The notes beneath the pieces were generated by a model. That model made no database searches. It was given only the letters and a program-made list of their open reading frames with translations, and was not told the origin of the DNA. This document shows positions 26,193-38,716 of a stretch of 64,000 nt of DNA, in pieces. The stretch is from Ligilactobacillus aviarius subsp. aviarius DSM 20655 (GTDB lineage: Bacteria; Bacillota; Bacilli; Lactobacillales; Lactobacillaceae): positions 86,800 through 150,799 of the forward strand of contig NZ_AYZA01000024.1 in NCBI RefSeq assembly GCF_001436315.1, given 5' to 3'. The position numbers were made by a program, and so were the translations under genes. Numbering within the stretch: the stretch's first letter is position 1; each line of letters opens with the position of its first letter.

Positions 26193-26279
26193 TTATTTTG
26201 TTTCAACCTTACTTTTTGTGCCATCATTTGATGCTGAAGTAGGTTTAGGTAGGTTTTTTTTATAAACAAAAAGAGGGGC
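26193..26279 (-). pseudogene. Possible 3' remnant of a lost minus-strand gene
   Basis: A minus-strand frame of 28 codons without a start ends APLFVYKK...TKSKVETK and stop, followed 14 bases later by a terminator hairpin. The Lys/Ser/Thr-rich tail after a hydrophobic stretch looks like the end of a real protein, but the frame is closed by a stop codon directly upstream. It could be chance; I do not recognise a family. Confidence 0.25.
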
Positions 26280-26477
26280 TTAATTAGTTCCTCAAATCTT
26301 GTATCTATGTTGTACCCATTTTGTACATATCTAGAATTGAATATTAAAGTACTAAATTATTCATAATATAATTTATGATGCTTTTTTCTAAAAATGATAA
26401 AAGAATAATATTAGTACGAATGAAATCCTTTCCAAATTAATTTATCATTAAAAACTTCCGGAGTAGTCAAATCATAA

Positions 26478-27668
<1,191 letters not shown>

Positions 27669-27669
27669 C

Positions 27670-28647
27670 ATGGCACAATTAACAATGATCAAGGCAATTA
27701 ATCAGGCGCTCGACCAAGAATTGAAACGTGATCCGAAAGTGTTAGTTTTCGGTGAAGATGTTGGAAAAAATGGCGGTGTTTTCCGGGCAACGGACGGTTT
27801 ACAAGCTGATGTTGGCGAAGATCAAGTTTTTGACACTCCGCTTGCTGAATCCGGAATTGCGGGGTTAGCTGCCGGACTTGCATATGAAGGTTTCCGGCCA
27901 GTTCCAGAAATTCAATTCTTCGGTTTCTTATATGAAGCAATGGATGAAATTGTTGGTCAAATTGCCCGTGAATACTACCGGACAGGTGGAACAAAGAAGA
28001 TGCCGATCACGATTCGGTCAGCATTTGGCGGCGGGGTGCATACTCCTGAAATGCACTCTGACAGTCTTGAAGGAATCGTTGGTCAAGTTCCCGGATTACG
28101 GGTCGTAATTCCGGGCTCACCGTATGACGCAAAGGGATTATTAATTTCTTCAATTCGGTCTGATGATCCGGTTGTCTTCTTGGAACACATGAAGCTTTAC
28201 CGTTCAATGCGGGAAGAAGTTCCGGAACAGGAATACACTTTGCCATTGGATAAGGCTGACATTAAGCGTGAAGGAACGGATATCACGTTGATTTCATACG
28301 GGTACATGGTTCAAGAATGCTTGAAGGCCGCTGATGAACTTGATAAAGAAGGCATCAATGCAGAAGTCGTTGATTTACGAACCGTTTCACCGTTAGATGA
28401 AAAGACGATTCTTGAAAGTGTAAAGAAGACAGGGAAAGTTGCTATCGTTCAAGAAGCCCAAAATATGGCCGGCGTTGGTAATCAAGTCGCATCATTGATT
28501 GCTGAAAAGGCAATTTTAAGCTTGGATGCTCCGGTTGCACGGGTCAGTGCGCCTGATACGGTTTACGCATTTAGTGAAGCCGAAGAACGCTGGCTGCCAA
28601 CGAAGGACGACATTGTAGCGAAAGCCAAGGAAATTGTTAATTTTTAG
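27670..28647 (+). CDS. pdhB: Pyruvate dehydrogenase E1 beta subunit
   Basis: The 325-residue beta subunit of E1 completes the thiamine diphosphate active site. It has [35 protein letters not shown] and [12 protein letters not shown] in the C-terminal transketolase domain. ATG 27670 follows GGAGGG at the end of pdhA and gives the standard family length; the in-frame codon at 27640 would overlap pdhA without need. Confidence 0.96.
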   Translation: MAQLTMIKAINQALDQELKRDPKVLVFGEDVGKNGGVFRATDGLQADVGEDQVFDTPLAESGIAGLAAGLAYEGFRPVPEIQFFGFLYEAMDEIVGQIAREYYRTGGTKKMPITIRSAFGGGVHTPEMHSDSLEGIVGQVPGLRVVIPGSPYDAKGLLISSIRSDDPVVFLEHMKLYRSMREEVPEQEYTLPLDKADIKREGTDITLISYGYMVQECLKAADELDKEGINAEVVDLRTVSPLDEKTILESVKKTGKVAIVQEAQNMAGVGNQVASLIAEKAILSLDAPVARVSAPDTVYAFSEAEERWLPTKDDIVAKAKEIVNF

Positions 28648-28659
28648 GAGGAAAAATTA

Positions 28660-29970
28660 ATGGGTGTTTATGCATTTAAACTTCCCGATGTCGGTGAAGG
28701 AATGGCCGAAGGAACAATTGGGAAATGGTATGTTCATGAAGGCGATTCAATCAAAAAGGATGCTGACTTAGTCCAAATTGAAAATGATAAGTCAGTTGAA
28801 GATCTAACTTCACCAGTCACGGGGAAAATTAAAAAGATCATTGTTCAAGAAGGCGATACCGCCAACGTTGGCGATCCATTGATCGAAATCGAGACTGCAG
28901 GTGACGTTCCGGAAGATGCCCAACCAGCACCAACGGATTCAAAAGCTGAATCCAAACCAGCGAAGGCTGCATCAACGTCGACTTCACAATCAAGTTCACA
29001 ATCAGCACAGGCTCCACGGCAAATGACCCTGCAAGATCACAGTTTGCCAGTGTTGGCAATGCCATCAGTCCGGGCATATGCACGTGAAAAGCAGGTTGAT
29101 TTAACGCAGATCAAGGGAACCGGAAATCACGGCCAAATTCTGAAGGCCGATGTCGATCTCTTCTTGAGTAACCAAAACGGAACGGCGTCAAAGATCGTTC
29201 CGCAACAAGATTTACGCGAAAATCAATCAGTTTCATCAAGTTCAAGTCAACTGATATCCGGTGGCGAACGACGGGAAAAGATGAGTTCCGTTCGGTTGGC
29301 AACGGCCAAGTCAGTCAGTCGTTCGGTTCAAGAAATTCCGCACGTTACGTTATTTGATGAAGTCGTGGTGGATCAGTTATGGAATCACCGAAACAAATTC
29401 AAGAAGATGGCGGCTGATAAGGGAATCCATTTAACGTTTATGCCGTATGTTGTGAAAGCATTGGCAGTGGTTGCCAAAGAATTCCCGATTTTCAACGCAT
29501 CGCTTGATATGGATCAACACGAGATTGTATATAAAAACGACATTAACGTGGGAATTGCAACTGATACGGAACGCGGATTATTCATGCCGAATATTAAAAA
29601 CGCCGATCGGTTAAGCATGTTTGAAATTGCTAAACAGATTGAAGATCACACGCAAAAGATTGCAGATGGTAGTCTTGATCCGGCAACGGCTCAAAACGGC
29701 ACGATTGCGATCACGAATATCGGCTCGATCGGTGGCGGATACTTTACCCCAATTATCAATTACCCGGAAGTTGCGATTTTAGGAATTGGCCGCATTACTG
29801 ATCAACCGATCATTGATCCAAAAGATCATGAAAGTGTCACGGTTGGAAAAGTCTTGAAGTTATCACTTTCAGTTGATCACCGGGCAATTGATGGGGCAAC
29901 TGCTCAAAAAGCCCTTAACCGGTTGAAGGAACTTTTAGGTAATCCAGAACTCTTATTAATGGAGGGATAG
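28660..29970 (+). CDS. pdhC: Dihydrolipoamide acetyltransferase (PDH E2)
   Basis: The 436-residue E2 core transfers the acetyl group to coenzyme A. A single lipoyl domain carries the attachment lysine Lys44 in IENDKSVEDL. An Ala/Pro/Ser-rich linker leads to the peripheral-subunit-binding domain (about residues 128-165, SVRAYAREKQVDL to NHGQILKADV) and a C-terminal catalytic domain with SVDHRAIDGATAQ (about 405-417), the HxxxDG acyltransferase motif. One lipoyl domain is typical for lactic acid bacteria. The lipoate ligase encoded downstream could modify Lys44. Confidence 0.96.
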   Translation: MGVYAFKLPDVGEGMAEGTIGKWYVHEGDSIKKDADLVQIENDKSVEDLTSPVTGKIKKIIVQEGDTANVGDPLIEIETAGDVPEDAQPAPTDSKAESKPAKAASTSTSQSSSQSAQAPRQMTLQDHSLPVLAMPSVRAYAREKQVDLTQIKGTGNHGQILKADVDLFLSNQNGTASKIVPQQDLRENQSVSSSSSQLISGGERREKMSSVRLATAKSVSRSVQEIPHVTLFDEVVVDQLWNHRNKFKKMAADKGIHLTFMPYVVKALAVVAKEFPIFNASLDMDQHEIVYKNDINVGIATDTERGLFMPNIKNADRLSMFEIAKQIEDHTQKIADGSLDPATAQNGTIAITNIGSIGGGYFTPIINYPEVAILGIGRITDQPIIDPKDHESVTVGKVLKLSLSVDHRAIDGATAQKALNRLKELLGNPELLLMEG

Positions 29971-29972
29971 TA

Positions 29973-31376
29973 ATGGTTGTTGGTGATTTTGCAATTGATT
30001 TAGATACGGTTGTCATCGGCAGCGGTCCCGGCGGCTATGTGGCTGCGATTCGGGCAGCCGAATTAGGCCAGAAAGTAACGGTGATTGAACGCGAATTTAT
30101 TGGGGGAGTCTGCCTTAACATTGGCTGTATCCCGTCAAAGGCACTTGTTGAAGCGGCTCATCATTATCAAAGTGCGATGAATTCACAAAAAATGGGATTG
30201 CAGGTAACGGCTGCTCAACTTGACTTTCAACAAACTCAAATTTGGAAACAAAGTGTGGTTGATAAGTTAACGGGCGGCGTTGCAAGCCTGTTTAAGAAAC
30301 ACCATATTGACGTGATCTGGGGCAGTGCCTATGTTAAGGATGATCACACTTTACGGGTTATCAAGGACGATCAAGCTCAAACATATACGTTTAAGAACTT
30401 GATTATTGCAACCGGGAGCCATCCGATCGAAATTCCAAACTTCAAGTATGAAGGCCGGGTAATTGATTCGACCGGAGCCCTTGATCTGAAGAAGGTCCCG
30501 AAGCACTTGATCGTTGTCGGTGGCGGTTATATCGGCTGTGAATTGGCATCTGTTTATGCAAACCTCGGCGCGCACGTTTCAATTATTGAAGGAACAGGCC
30601 AGATTCTTTCAAATTATGAAGCCGACATGGTTCGCGTTATTCAGAAACACTTCAGTTCGCAAGGCGTTGACATTTATACCAATGCGATGGCCAAAAAGGC
30701 TGAACAGGACGATCAAAGCGTCAAGGTAACCTTTGAAGTTGACGGCGAAGAAAAGCAGTTAGTTGCAGATTACTGCTTAGTTTCAGTTGGTCGGCGTCCA
30801 AATACGAAGGGCATCGGCTTGCAACATGCAGGAATCCAACTTGATTCACATGGCTTGATCAAGGTTGATAACCAAGGTCGGACCACGATTCCAAACATTT
30901 ATGCGATCGGGGATGTTGTGCCAGGCTTTTCACTTGCTCATAAAGCCGAATATGAAGGTAAAGTTGCTGCTGAAGCCATCGCTGGAGAAAAGGCAACCGT
31001 TGATTATCATGCAATGCCAGCGGTCTGCTACACCGATATTCCGTTAGCAACGACTGGTTTAACAGCTAAAGAGGCTGCACAACAAGGATTAGCGGTTAAG
31101 ACGGCTCAATTCCCATTCCTTGCAAATGGGAGGGCAATTTCAATGAACGCGACTGACGGCTTTGTCCGGTTAGTATACACAAAAGATGAAGGAATTTTAG
31201 TCGGTGCTCAGATTGTCGGCGGAGATGCTGCGGATATGATTAGTGAATTAACATTGGCGATCGAATCGGGCAACACCGTTGACGACTTAGCATTGACGAT
31301 TCACCCGCACCCAACGCTGACCGAAGCGGTTTGGGATGCTGCTGATATCGCAATTGGATATCCGACAAATATTTAG
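29973..31376 (+). CDS. pdhD: Dihydrolipoamide dehydrogenase (PDH E3)
   Basis: E3 reoxidises the lipoyl arm with NAD+. The 467-residue flavoprotein has the FAD motif GSGPGGYVAAIRAAELG, the redox disulfide CLNIGCIPSKAL (Cys47 and Cys52), the NAD motif VGGGYIGCELASVYANLG, AIGDVVPG, and the C-terminal catalytic HPHPTLTEAVWDAA. It starts three bases after pdhC and ends the complex. A terminator-like hairpin separates it from lplA. Confidence 0.96.
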   Translation: MVVGDFAIDLDTVVIGSGPGGYVAAIRAAELGQKVTVIEREFIGGVCLNIGCIPSKALVEAAHHYQSAMNSQKMGLQVTAAQLDFQQTQIWKQSVVDKLTGGVASLFKKHHIDVIWGSAYVKDDHTLRVIKDDQAQTYTFKNLIIATGSHPIEIPNFKYEGRVIDSTGALDLKKVPKHLIVVGGGYIGCELASVYANLGAHVSIIEGTGQILSNYEADMVRVIQKHFSSQGVDIYTNAMAKKAEQDDQSVKVTFEVDGEEKQLVADYCLVSVGRRPNTKGIGLQHAGIQLDSHGLIKVDNQGRTTIPNIYAIGDVVPGFSLAHKAEYEGKVAAEAIAGEKATVDYHAMPAVCYTDIPLATTGLTAKEAAQQGLAVKTAQFPFLANGRAISMNATDGFVRLVYTKDEGILVGAQIVGGDAADMISELTLAIESGNTVDDLALTIHPHPTLTEAVWDAADIAIGYPTNI

Positions 31377-31388
31377 TAATTTTATTTC

Positions 31389-31423
31389 AGAGGCTGAGAC
31401 TGCGATGGTCGCAACCTCTTTTT
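31389..31423 (+). terminator. Terminator-like hairpin between pdhD and lplA
   Basis: AGAGG (31389-31393) pairs with CCTCT (31415-31419), and TGCGA (31401-31405) with TCGCA (31409-31413), followed by TTTTT. Placed between the pdhD stop and lplA, it should lower but not abolish lplA transcription. Confidence 0.65.
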
Positions 31424-31440
31424 CAAATGGAGATGAAGAA

Positions 31441-32460
31441 ATGCAGTACTTAGCAATGCAAACTCACGATATTCGAACAAATCTGGCAACTGAAGAATAT
31501 TTAATGAATTCGGGAGTCATGACGCCGCCGTTTATGCTTTTTTACATTGAAAAGCCGTGCATTATTGTCGGGCGGAATCAAAATACGGTTGAAGAAATTA
31601 ATGAAGATTACTGTAAGCAACATGGAATTACGATCACGCGGCGGTTATCAGGCGGCGGCGCAATGTATCAAGACTTAGGCAATCTGTGCTTTAGTTTTAT
31701 TGTTCCGGCTGACCGGCAACGGTTTGGCGATTTTAAGACGTTAGTGCAGCCAATTGTTGATGCGTTGCACGAAATGGGGGCAACGGGGGCTGAAGTCACT
31801 GGTCGGAATGATATTGTGATCGACGGGAAGAAGTTTTCAGGCAATGCAATGTACACCCGCAACGGCAAGACTTTTTGTCACGGAACGCTGATGTTTGATG
31901 TTGATACCAATGCGGTTGCTGGAGCATTAAAGGTTCCGAAGGATAAAATTGAATCCAAGGGGATCAAATCAGTTCGCAGCCGGGTTACAAATTTAAAGCC
32001 GTATTTGAAGCCGAAATTCCAAAACCTTGATACAGCTGGCTTTCGGGATGAACTGATCAAGCGCATTTATCACGTTGATGACCTTAGTCAGGCGCAAATC
32101 AATGAATATCAGTTAACGTCCAAAGATCAGCAAGCCATTCATCAAATTGAAACTGACCGTTACCGTGACTGGGATTGGGTCTTTGGGCAATCGCCAGCCT
32201 TTACGGTCAAAAAGCGGAAGCACTTTGATGCTGGAACGATCGATGCACGGTTTGAGGTTCAAGACGGGAAAATTAAAATGGCGAAGATTTATGGCGATTT
32301 CTTTGGCGTTGAAGATGTCCACCAGCTGGAAAAAGCCTTGATCGGTAAGCCATACGACGTTGATGCGATCACCAAGGTGTTGCGATCATTTGACTTGAAC
32401 AAGTTCTTCAACGGAATTCCAACCAACGATGTGATCGAATTGATTGCACATCAGCATTAA
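31441..32460 (+). CDS. lplA: Lipoate-protein ligase A
   Basis: This 339-residue enzyme activates free lipoate with ATP and attaches it to E2 domains such as PdhC. Motifs: RRLSGGGAMYQDLGNLCFSF (about residues 70-89), NDIVIDGKKFSGNAMY with the catalytic lysine (about 130), and a C-terminal accessory domain. I choose ATG 31441, after GGAGATGAAGAA and downstream of the hairpin; the longer in-frame start at 31336 would read back through the terminator into pdhD. The setting ties lipoate scavenging to the pyruvate dehydrogenase complex. Confidence 0.93.
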   Translation: MQYLAMQTHDIRTNLATEEYLMNSGVMTPPFMLFYIEKPCIIVGRNQNTVEEINEDYCKQHGITITRRLSGGGAMYQDLGNLCFSFIVPADRQRFGDFKTLVQPIVDALHEMGATGAEVTGRNDIVIDGKKFSGNAMYTRNGKTFCHGTLMFDVDTNAVAGALKVPKDKIESKGIKSVRSRVTNLKPYLKPKFQNLDTAGFRDELIKRIYHVDDLSQAQINEYQLTSKDQQAIHQIETDRYRDWDWVFGQSPAFTVKKRKHFDAGTIDARFEVQDGKIKMAKIYGDFFGVEDVHQLEKALIGKPYDVDAITKVLRSFDLNKFFNGIPTNDVIELIAHQH

Positions 32461-32491
32461 AAAACGATGCGCATTAAATGAATAATCCCTT

Positions 32492-32520
32492 TTGTAACAT
32501 TGATTGTAATATGATAGAAT
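32492..32520 (+). promoter_or_regulatory. Promoter for pyrH-frr
   Basis: TTGTAA (32492-32497), a 17-base spacer and TAGAAT (32515-32520) lie between lplA and pyrH. This independent promoter makes sense because pyrH is not preceded by tsf here. Confidence 0.7.
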
Positions 32521-32541
32521 ATATTGAGATTAATTACATGA

Positions 32542-33294
<753 letters not shown>

Positions 33295-33296
33295 TC

Positions 33297-33860
33297 ATGA
33301 AGATTACAAATGAAATTATTAAAGAAGGCCAAGAAAAGATGGTTAAGGCTGAAGAAGCCTTACAACACGAACTTGGCGGCATTCGGGCCGGCCGGGCCAA
33401 TGCCAGCTTGCTTAACCGGGTAACGGTTGATTACTATGGCGCCCCAACGCCATTGAATCAAATTGCTCAAATTTCAATTCCTGAAGCCCGGGTATTGTTG
33501 ATTTCACCATATGACAAATCATCATTGGATGATATTGAACATGCATTATTGGCTTCAGATCTTGGATTAAATCCGGTCAATGACGGAACCGTTATTCGGT
33601 TAGTCATTCCGCAATTGACTGAAGAACGCCGGAAAGAATTGGCAAAGGAAGTTAAAGCTGTTGGTGAAAAGGCCAAGGGCTCAGTTCGGCATGCGCGGCG
33701 TGACATTCGCGAAGCTTTGAAAAAGGCTGAAAAAGACGGCGAAATGTCAGAAGACGAATTACATGATTTAGAAGATCAAGCACAACAAGTTACTGATGAA
33801 GCAGTAAAAAAGGTTGACGAAATTGTTGCTGACAAGGAAAAAGAAATTCTTGAAGGCTAA
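33297..33860 (+). CDS. frr: Ribosome recycling factor
   Basis: RRF splits post-termination ribosomes together with EF-G. The 187-residue helical protein contains [46 protein letters not shown] and the [14 protein letters not shown] helix, all family hallmarks. The GGAAGG ribosome binding site lies at the end of pyrH. A terminator follows. Confidence 0.97.
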   Translation: MKITNEIIKEGQEKMVKAEEALQHELGGIRAGRANASLLNRVTVDYYGAPTPLNQIAQISIPEARVLLISPYDKSSLDDIEHALLASDLGLNPVNDGTVIRLVIPQLTEERRKELAKEVKAVGEKAKGSVRHARRDIREALKKAEKDGEMSEDELHDLEDQAQQVTDEAVKKVDEIVADKEKEILEG

Positions 33861-33874
33861 GATCAACAGATTTG

Positions 33875-33910
33875 GGGTAAAACAGACAGTGGCTGGTTTT
33901 ACCCTTTTTT
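33875..33910 (+). terminator. frr terminator
   Basis: GGGTAAAAC (33875-33883) pairs with GTTTTACCC (33896-33904), followed by a T-run. No clear promoter lies between it and uppS, so some readthrough is expected. Confidence 0.88.
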
Positions 33911-33937
33911 ATTGTCATCAGTGAATGGAGAAGAACA

Positions 33938-34735
33938 ATGTTTAAGAACTTATTTAAGAATACGACGGCGGGCGAGACCGAAAAAGTTAATTTAGATCCC
34001 GCAAAGATGCCGCAACACATTGCCATTATTATGGATGGCAATGGTCGGTGGGCTCAACGGCGCGGATTACCGCGGGTTGCCGGTCACAAACGTGGAATGG
34101 AAGTTGTTAAGGATATTACCAAAGCTGCAAGTGATTTAGGGGTCAAAGTGTTGACGCTTTATGCCTTTTCAACTGAAAATTGGAAGCGCCCCGAAAGCGA
34201 AGTTAGCTTTTTAATGGATTTGCCGGTTAAATTTTTCGATACGTTTGTTCCAGAATTGATTGAAAATAATGTCCGGGTCAACGTAATGGGCTACACGGAA
34301 TACTTACCGTCAAAAACACAAAAGGCGGTTAATGATGCAATCGAACAAACGAAGGAAAATACCGGAATGGTGCTGAACTTTGCCTTGAATTACGGCAGTC
34401 GGGCCGAAATCATCACGGGGGTAAAGAAAATCGCCACCGAGGTTCAGAATGGTAATTTAGCCGTGGATGAGATTAATGAAAATGTGATTTCGAAGTCCTT
34501 GATGACGGAGGAAGTTGCGCCATACAATGATCCAGATTTGCTGATTCGGACAAGCGGTGAAGAACGGATTTCAAACTTTTTGTTATGGCAAATTGCATAT
34601 AGCGAATTAGTCTTTACTGACAAATTATGGCCAGAATATCAACCATATGACCTGGTCCATGATATTTATGAATTCCAACAACGCGACCGGCGTTTCGGCG
34701 GCGTAAAGGATACTAAGGGAGGAAAATCGAAATGA
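33938..34735 (+). CDS. uppS: Undecaprenyl diphosphate synthase
   Basis: UppS makes the C55 lipid carrier for peptidoglycan, teichoic acids and the lipid-linked sugars expected for the GT2 enzyme at 46 kb. The 265-residue cis-prenyltransferase has AIIMDGNGRWAQRRG (catalytic Asp, about residue 32), GHKRGMEVV, LYAFSTENWKRP and LIRTSGEERISNFLLWQ. It overlaps cdsA by four bases. Confidence 0.97.
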   Translation: MFKNLFKNTTAGETEKVNLDPAKMPQHIAIIMDGNGRWAQRRGLPRVAGHKRGMEVVKDITKAASDLGVKVLTLYAFSTENWKRPESEVSFLMDLPVKFFDTFVPELIENNVRVNVMGYTEYLPSKTQKAVNDAIEQTKENTGMVLNFALNYGSRAEIITGVKKIATEVQNGNLAVDEINENVISKSLMTEEVAPYNDPDLLIRTSGEERISNFLLWQIAYSELVFTDKLWPEYQPYDLVHDIYEFQQRDRRFGGVKDTKGGKSK

Positions 34736-35523
34736 AGCAACGCGTGACAACCGCAATTATTGCTTTAATTATTTTTATTCCGCTTTTAATTATCGGCGGA
34801 ACACCATTTAATATTTTAGTTGTTGCAATGGGAATCGTTGCGATGACCGAATTTGTTTCAATGAAGAAGTTATTTGTTGTTTCACCGGCGGCATTTATTA
34901 GTTATTTCGCAATTGCCAGTTTATTGGTTCCGCGGACATGGTTGAAGTTTTTGCCAAAGGGTGAAAGCTACATGGATCTGTTCTTTGTTTTCTTACTGTG
35001 CTTGTTAGCATTCAGCGTGATTTCTAAGAACATGTTCAACTTTGACGATGCCGGTGCGCTTGTATTAGGAGCAGTCTATGCCGGCTTCGGCCTCCACTTT
35101 ATGATCCAGGCGCGGACCGAAAGCTTATGGATGCTTTTGTATGCTTTACTGATCGTTTGGACCACTGACAGTGGCGCATACTTGATTGGACGGAAAATCG
35201 GAAAGCATAAATTAACTCCGAAGATTAGCCCAAATAAAACTTGGGAAGGCTCAATTGGCGGAACACTTGCCGCAGTTGTTATTGTCGGCGCATATGTCTT
35301 CTTTATGAAGCCGTACTTCAAGTACAATTTCGCATTAATGCTTATTTTGACCCTTGTCTTTTCAATTGGAGGTCAATTCGGCGATTTGATCGAATCAGCC
35401 TTTAAACGGCACTATGGCGTTAAGGATTCAGGCAAGATTCTTCCAGGTCACGGCGGCATTCTTGACCGGTTTGATTCATTATTATTTGTCTTACCGTTAA
35501 TGCACTTTGCCGGTTTGATTTAA
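34732..35523 (+). CDS. cdsA: Phosphatidate cytidylyltransferase
   Basis: CdsA makes CDP-diacylglycerol, the precursor of phosphatidylglycerol and cardiolipin. The 263-residue polytopic membrane protein carries the family signature near its C-terminus: SPNKTWEGSIGG (about residue 165), then GDLIESAFKRHYGVKDSG and LPGHGGILDRFDSL. About seven to eight hydrophobic segments are visible. Coupled to uppS (ATGA overlap) and followed by rseP. Confidence 0.96.
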   Translation: MKQRVTTAIIALIIFIPLLIIGGTPFNILVVAMGIVAMTEFVSMKKLFVVSPAAFISYFAIASLLVPRTWLKFLPKGESYMDLFFVFLLCLLAFSVISKNMFNFDDAGALVLGAVYAGFGLHFMIQARTESLWMLLYALLIVWTTDSGAYLIGRKIGKHKLTPKISPNKTWEGSIGGTLAAVVIVGAYVFFMKPYFKYNFALMLILTLVFSIGGQFGDLIESAFKRHYGVKDSGKILPGHGGILDRFDSLLFVLPLMHFAGLI

Positions 35524-35553
35524 TTTTAAAAAGAAGGGGGTAAACCCAAAACA

Positions 35554-36834
35554 ATGATTGTAACAATTATTGCGTTTGTGATCGTTTTTGGCGTGCTGGT
35601 ATTTGTTCATGAATTCGGTCACTTTTATGCAGCTAAAAAGTCAGGGATTTTGGTACGTGAATTTTCAATCGGAATGGGACCGAAACTTTTTGCATATCAT
35701 AAAAACGGCACGACGTATACATGGCGGTTGTTGCCATTAGGCGGTTACGTGCGGATGGCCGGCCTTGAAGATGATGAAGAATCACTAAAAAAGGGTTCGC
35801 CGGTAACGTTGTTGCTTGATAAGCAAGACCAAGTCACTAAAATCAATACAAGTCAAAAGAAGATGTTAAAGGGCGGGTTGCCGTTGATCGTGACTGACTG
35901 GGATCTGCAAAAGAAAATGTGGATCGAAGGTTACGAAAATGGCGACGAAAGTCAGGTTAAACGGTTCAACGTTAAACGCGATGCCATGATCACAGAAGAA
36001 GATGGAACTGAAATTCAAGTTGCACCGTTAGACGTCCAATATCAATCTGTCAGTGTTCCAAAACGAATCGTGACGAACTTTGCCGGTCCGTTTAATAACT
36101 TTATCTTAGCAATTATCGCCTTTGGCCTGGTCGCAATGCTTCAAGGCGGCGTCCAGATTCCAACAAATTCAAATGTAATTGGAACGGTTCAAAAGGACTC
36201 TGTTGCTGCCAAGGCCGGTTTAAAGGAGGGGGACCAAATCGTCGCCATCGATGGTCACCAAGTTTCGAATTGGCAGGATCTTGTAAGTGATCTTAGTGAT
36301 CGCGGCGGTAAGCAGACCACGTTAAAAGTCAAACAAGCGAAACAAACTAAGGAAATCAGATTAACACCCAAGACAGTCAAACAAAATGGTCAAAAGACCG
36401 GCCAAATTGGGATTACTGAAAAAATTAAGAATGACCACTCAATTGGGGCAATCCTTGCATTTGGGTTTACCCAAACGTGGAATATCACCATGTTAGTCTT
36501 TAGTGCAATTGGCCACATGATCACTCACGGGTTCAGCCTGAATGACTTGGGCGGCCCGGTCGCAATGTATTCGATGACGGCGCAAGCGGCCCACCACGGG
36601 GCAATTACCGTTATCAATTTGATGGGCTTGTTATCAGTCAACCTGGGAATCATGAACTTGTTACCAATCCCAGCCCTTGATGGTGGAAAAATCTTACTGA
36701 ATATCATTGAAGGAATCTGCAAGAAACCGATGGATCCGAATAAGGAAGTCGTCATCACGATGATTGGCTTTGCGTTCTTGATGATCTTAATGGTTCTGGT
36801 TACCTGGAATGATATTCGCCGTTACTTCTTTTAA
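35554..36834 (+). CDS. rseP: RseP (RasP), site-2 intramembrane metalloprotease
   Basis: A membrane zinc protease that clips anti-sigma factors and signal-peptide remnants within the membrane. The zinc motif HEFGH lies in the first membrane segment (VFVHEFGHFYAAKKSG, about residues 17-32), a PDZ domain in the middle (about 205-290), and the third zinc ligand in LLPIPALDGGKIL (about 369-381). The 426-residue length is typical. An AGAAGGGGG ribosome binding site precedes ATG 35554. The uppS-cdsA-rseP-proS-polC order is conserved. Confidence 0.96.
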   Translation: MIVTIIAFVIVFGVLVFVHEFGHFYAAKKSGILVREFSIGMGPKLFAYHKNGTTYTWRLLPLGGYVRMAGLEDDEESLKKGSPVTLLLDKQDQVTKINTSQKKMLKGGLPLIVTDWDLQKKMWIEGYENGDESQVKRFNVKRDAMITEEDGTEIQVAPLDVQYQSVSVPKRIVTNFAGPFNNFILAIIAFGLVAMLQGGVQIPTNSNVIGTVQKDSVAAKAGLKEGDQIVAIDGHQVSNWQDLVSDLSDRGGKQTTLKVKQAKQTKEIRLTPKTVKQNGQKTGQIGITEKIKNDHSIGAILAFGFTQTWNITMLVFSAIGHMITHGFSLNDLGGPVAMYSMTAQAAHHGAITVINLMGLLSVNLGIMNLLPIPALDGGKILLNIIEGICKKPMDPNKEVVITMIGFAFLMILMVLVTWNDIRRYFF

Positions 36835-36859
36835 AAGTTTATGGTAGACTTAGAATTAA

Positions 36860-38599
<1,740 letters not shown>

Positions 38600-38637
38600 T
38601 TTTTTAGCCGTAACAAACTGGTAAAAACTGAAGAAAG

Positions 38638-38672
38638 ATAAGACTGGGTTCTTTTGTCCCGGTCTTATTTTT
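38638..38672 (+). terminator. Terminator between proS and polC
   Basis: ATAAGACTGGG (38638-38648) pairs with CCCGGTCTTAT (38658-38668; one G-T pair) and runs into TTTTT. A TATGAT at about 38675 just after it may be the -10 of a polC promoter. Confidence 0.88.
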
Positions 38673-38716
38673 GTTATGATAGAACAAGCACATAAATACG
38701 AGGGAGGACCAAAAGC

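Noticed and set aside
31336-31440. Upstream extension of lplA to 31336
   Set aside because: It would overlap pdhD and a terminator-like hairpin; the downstream ATG 31441 has a ribosome binding site and gives the family length.
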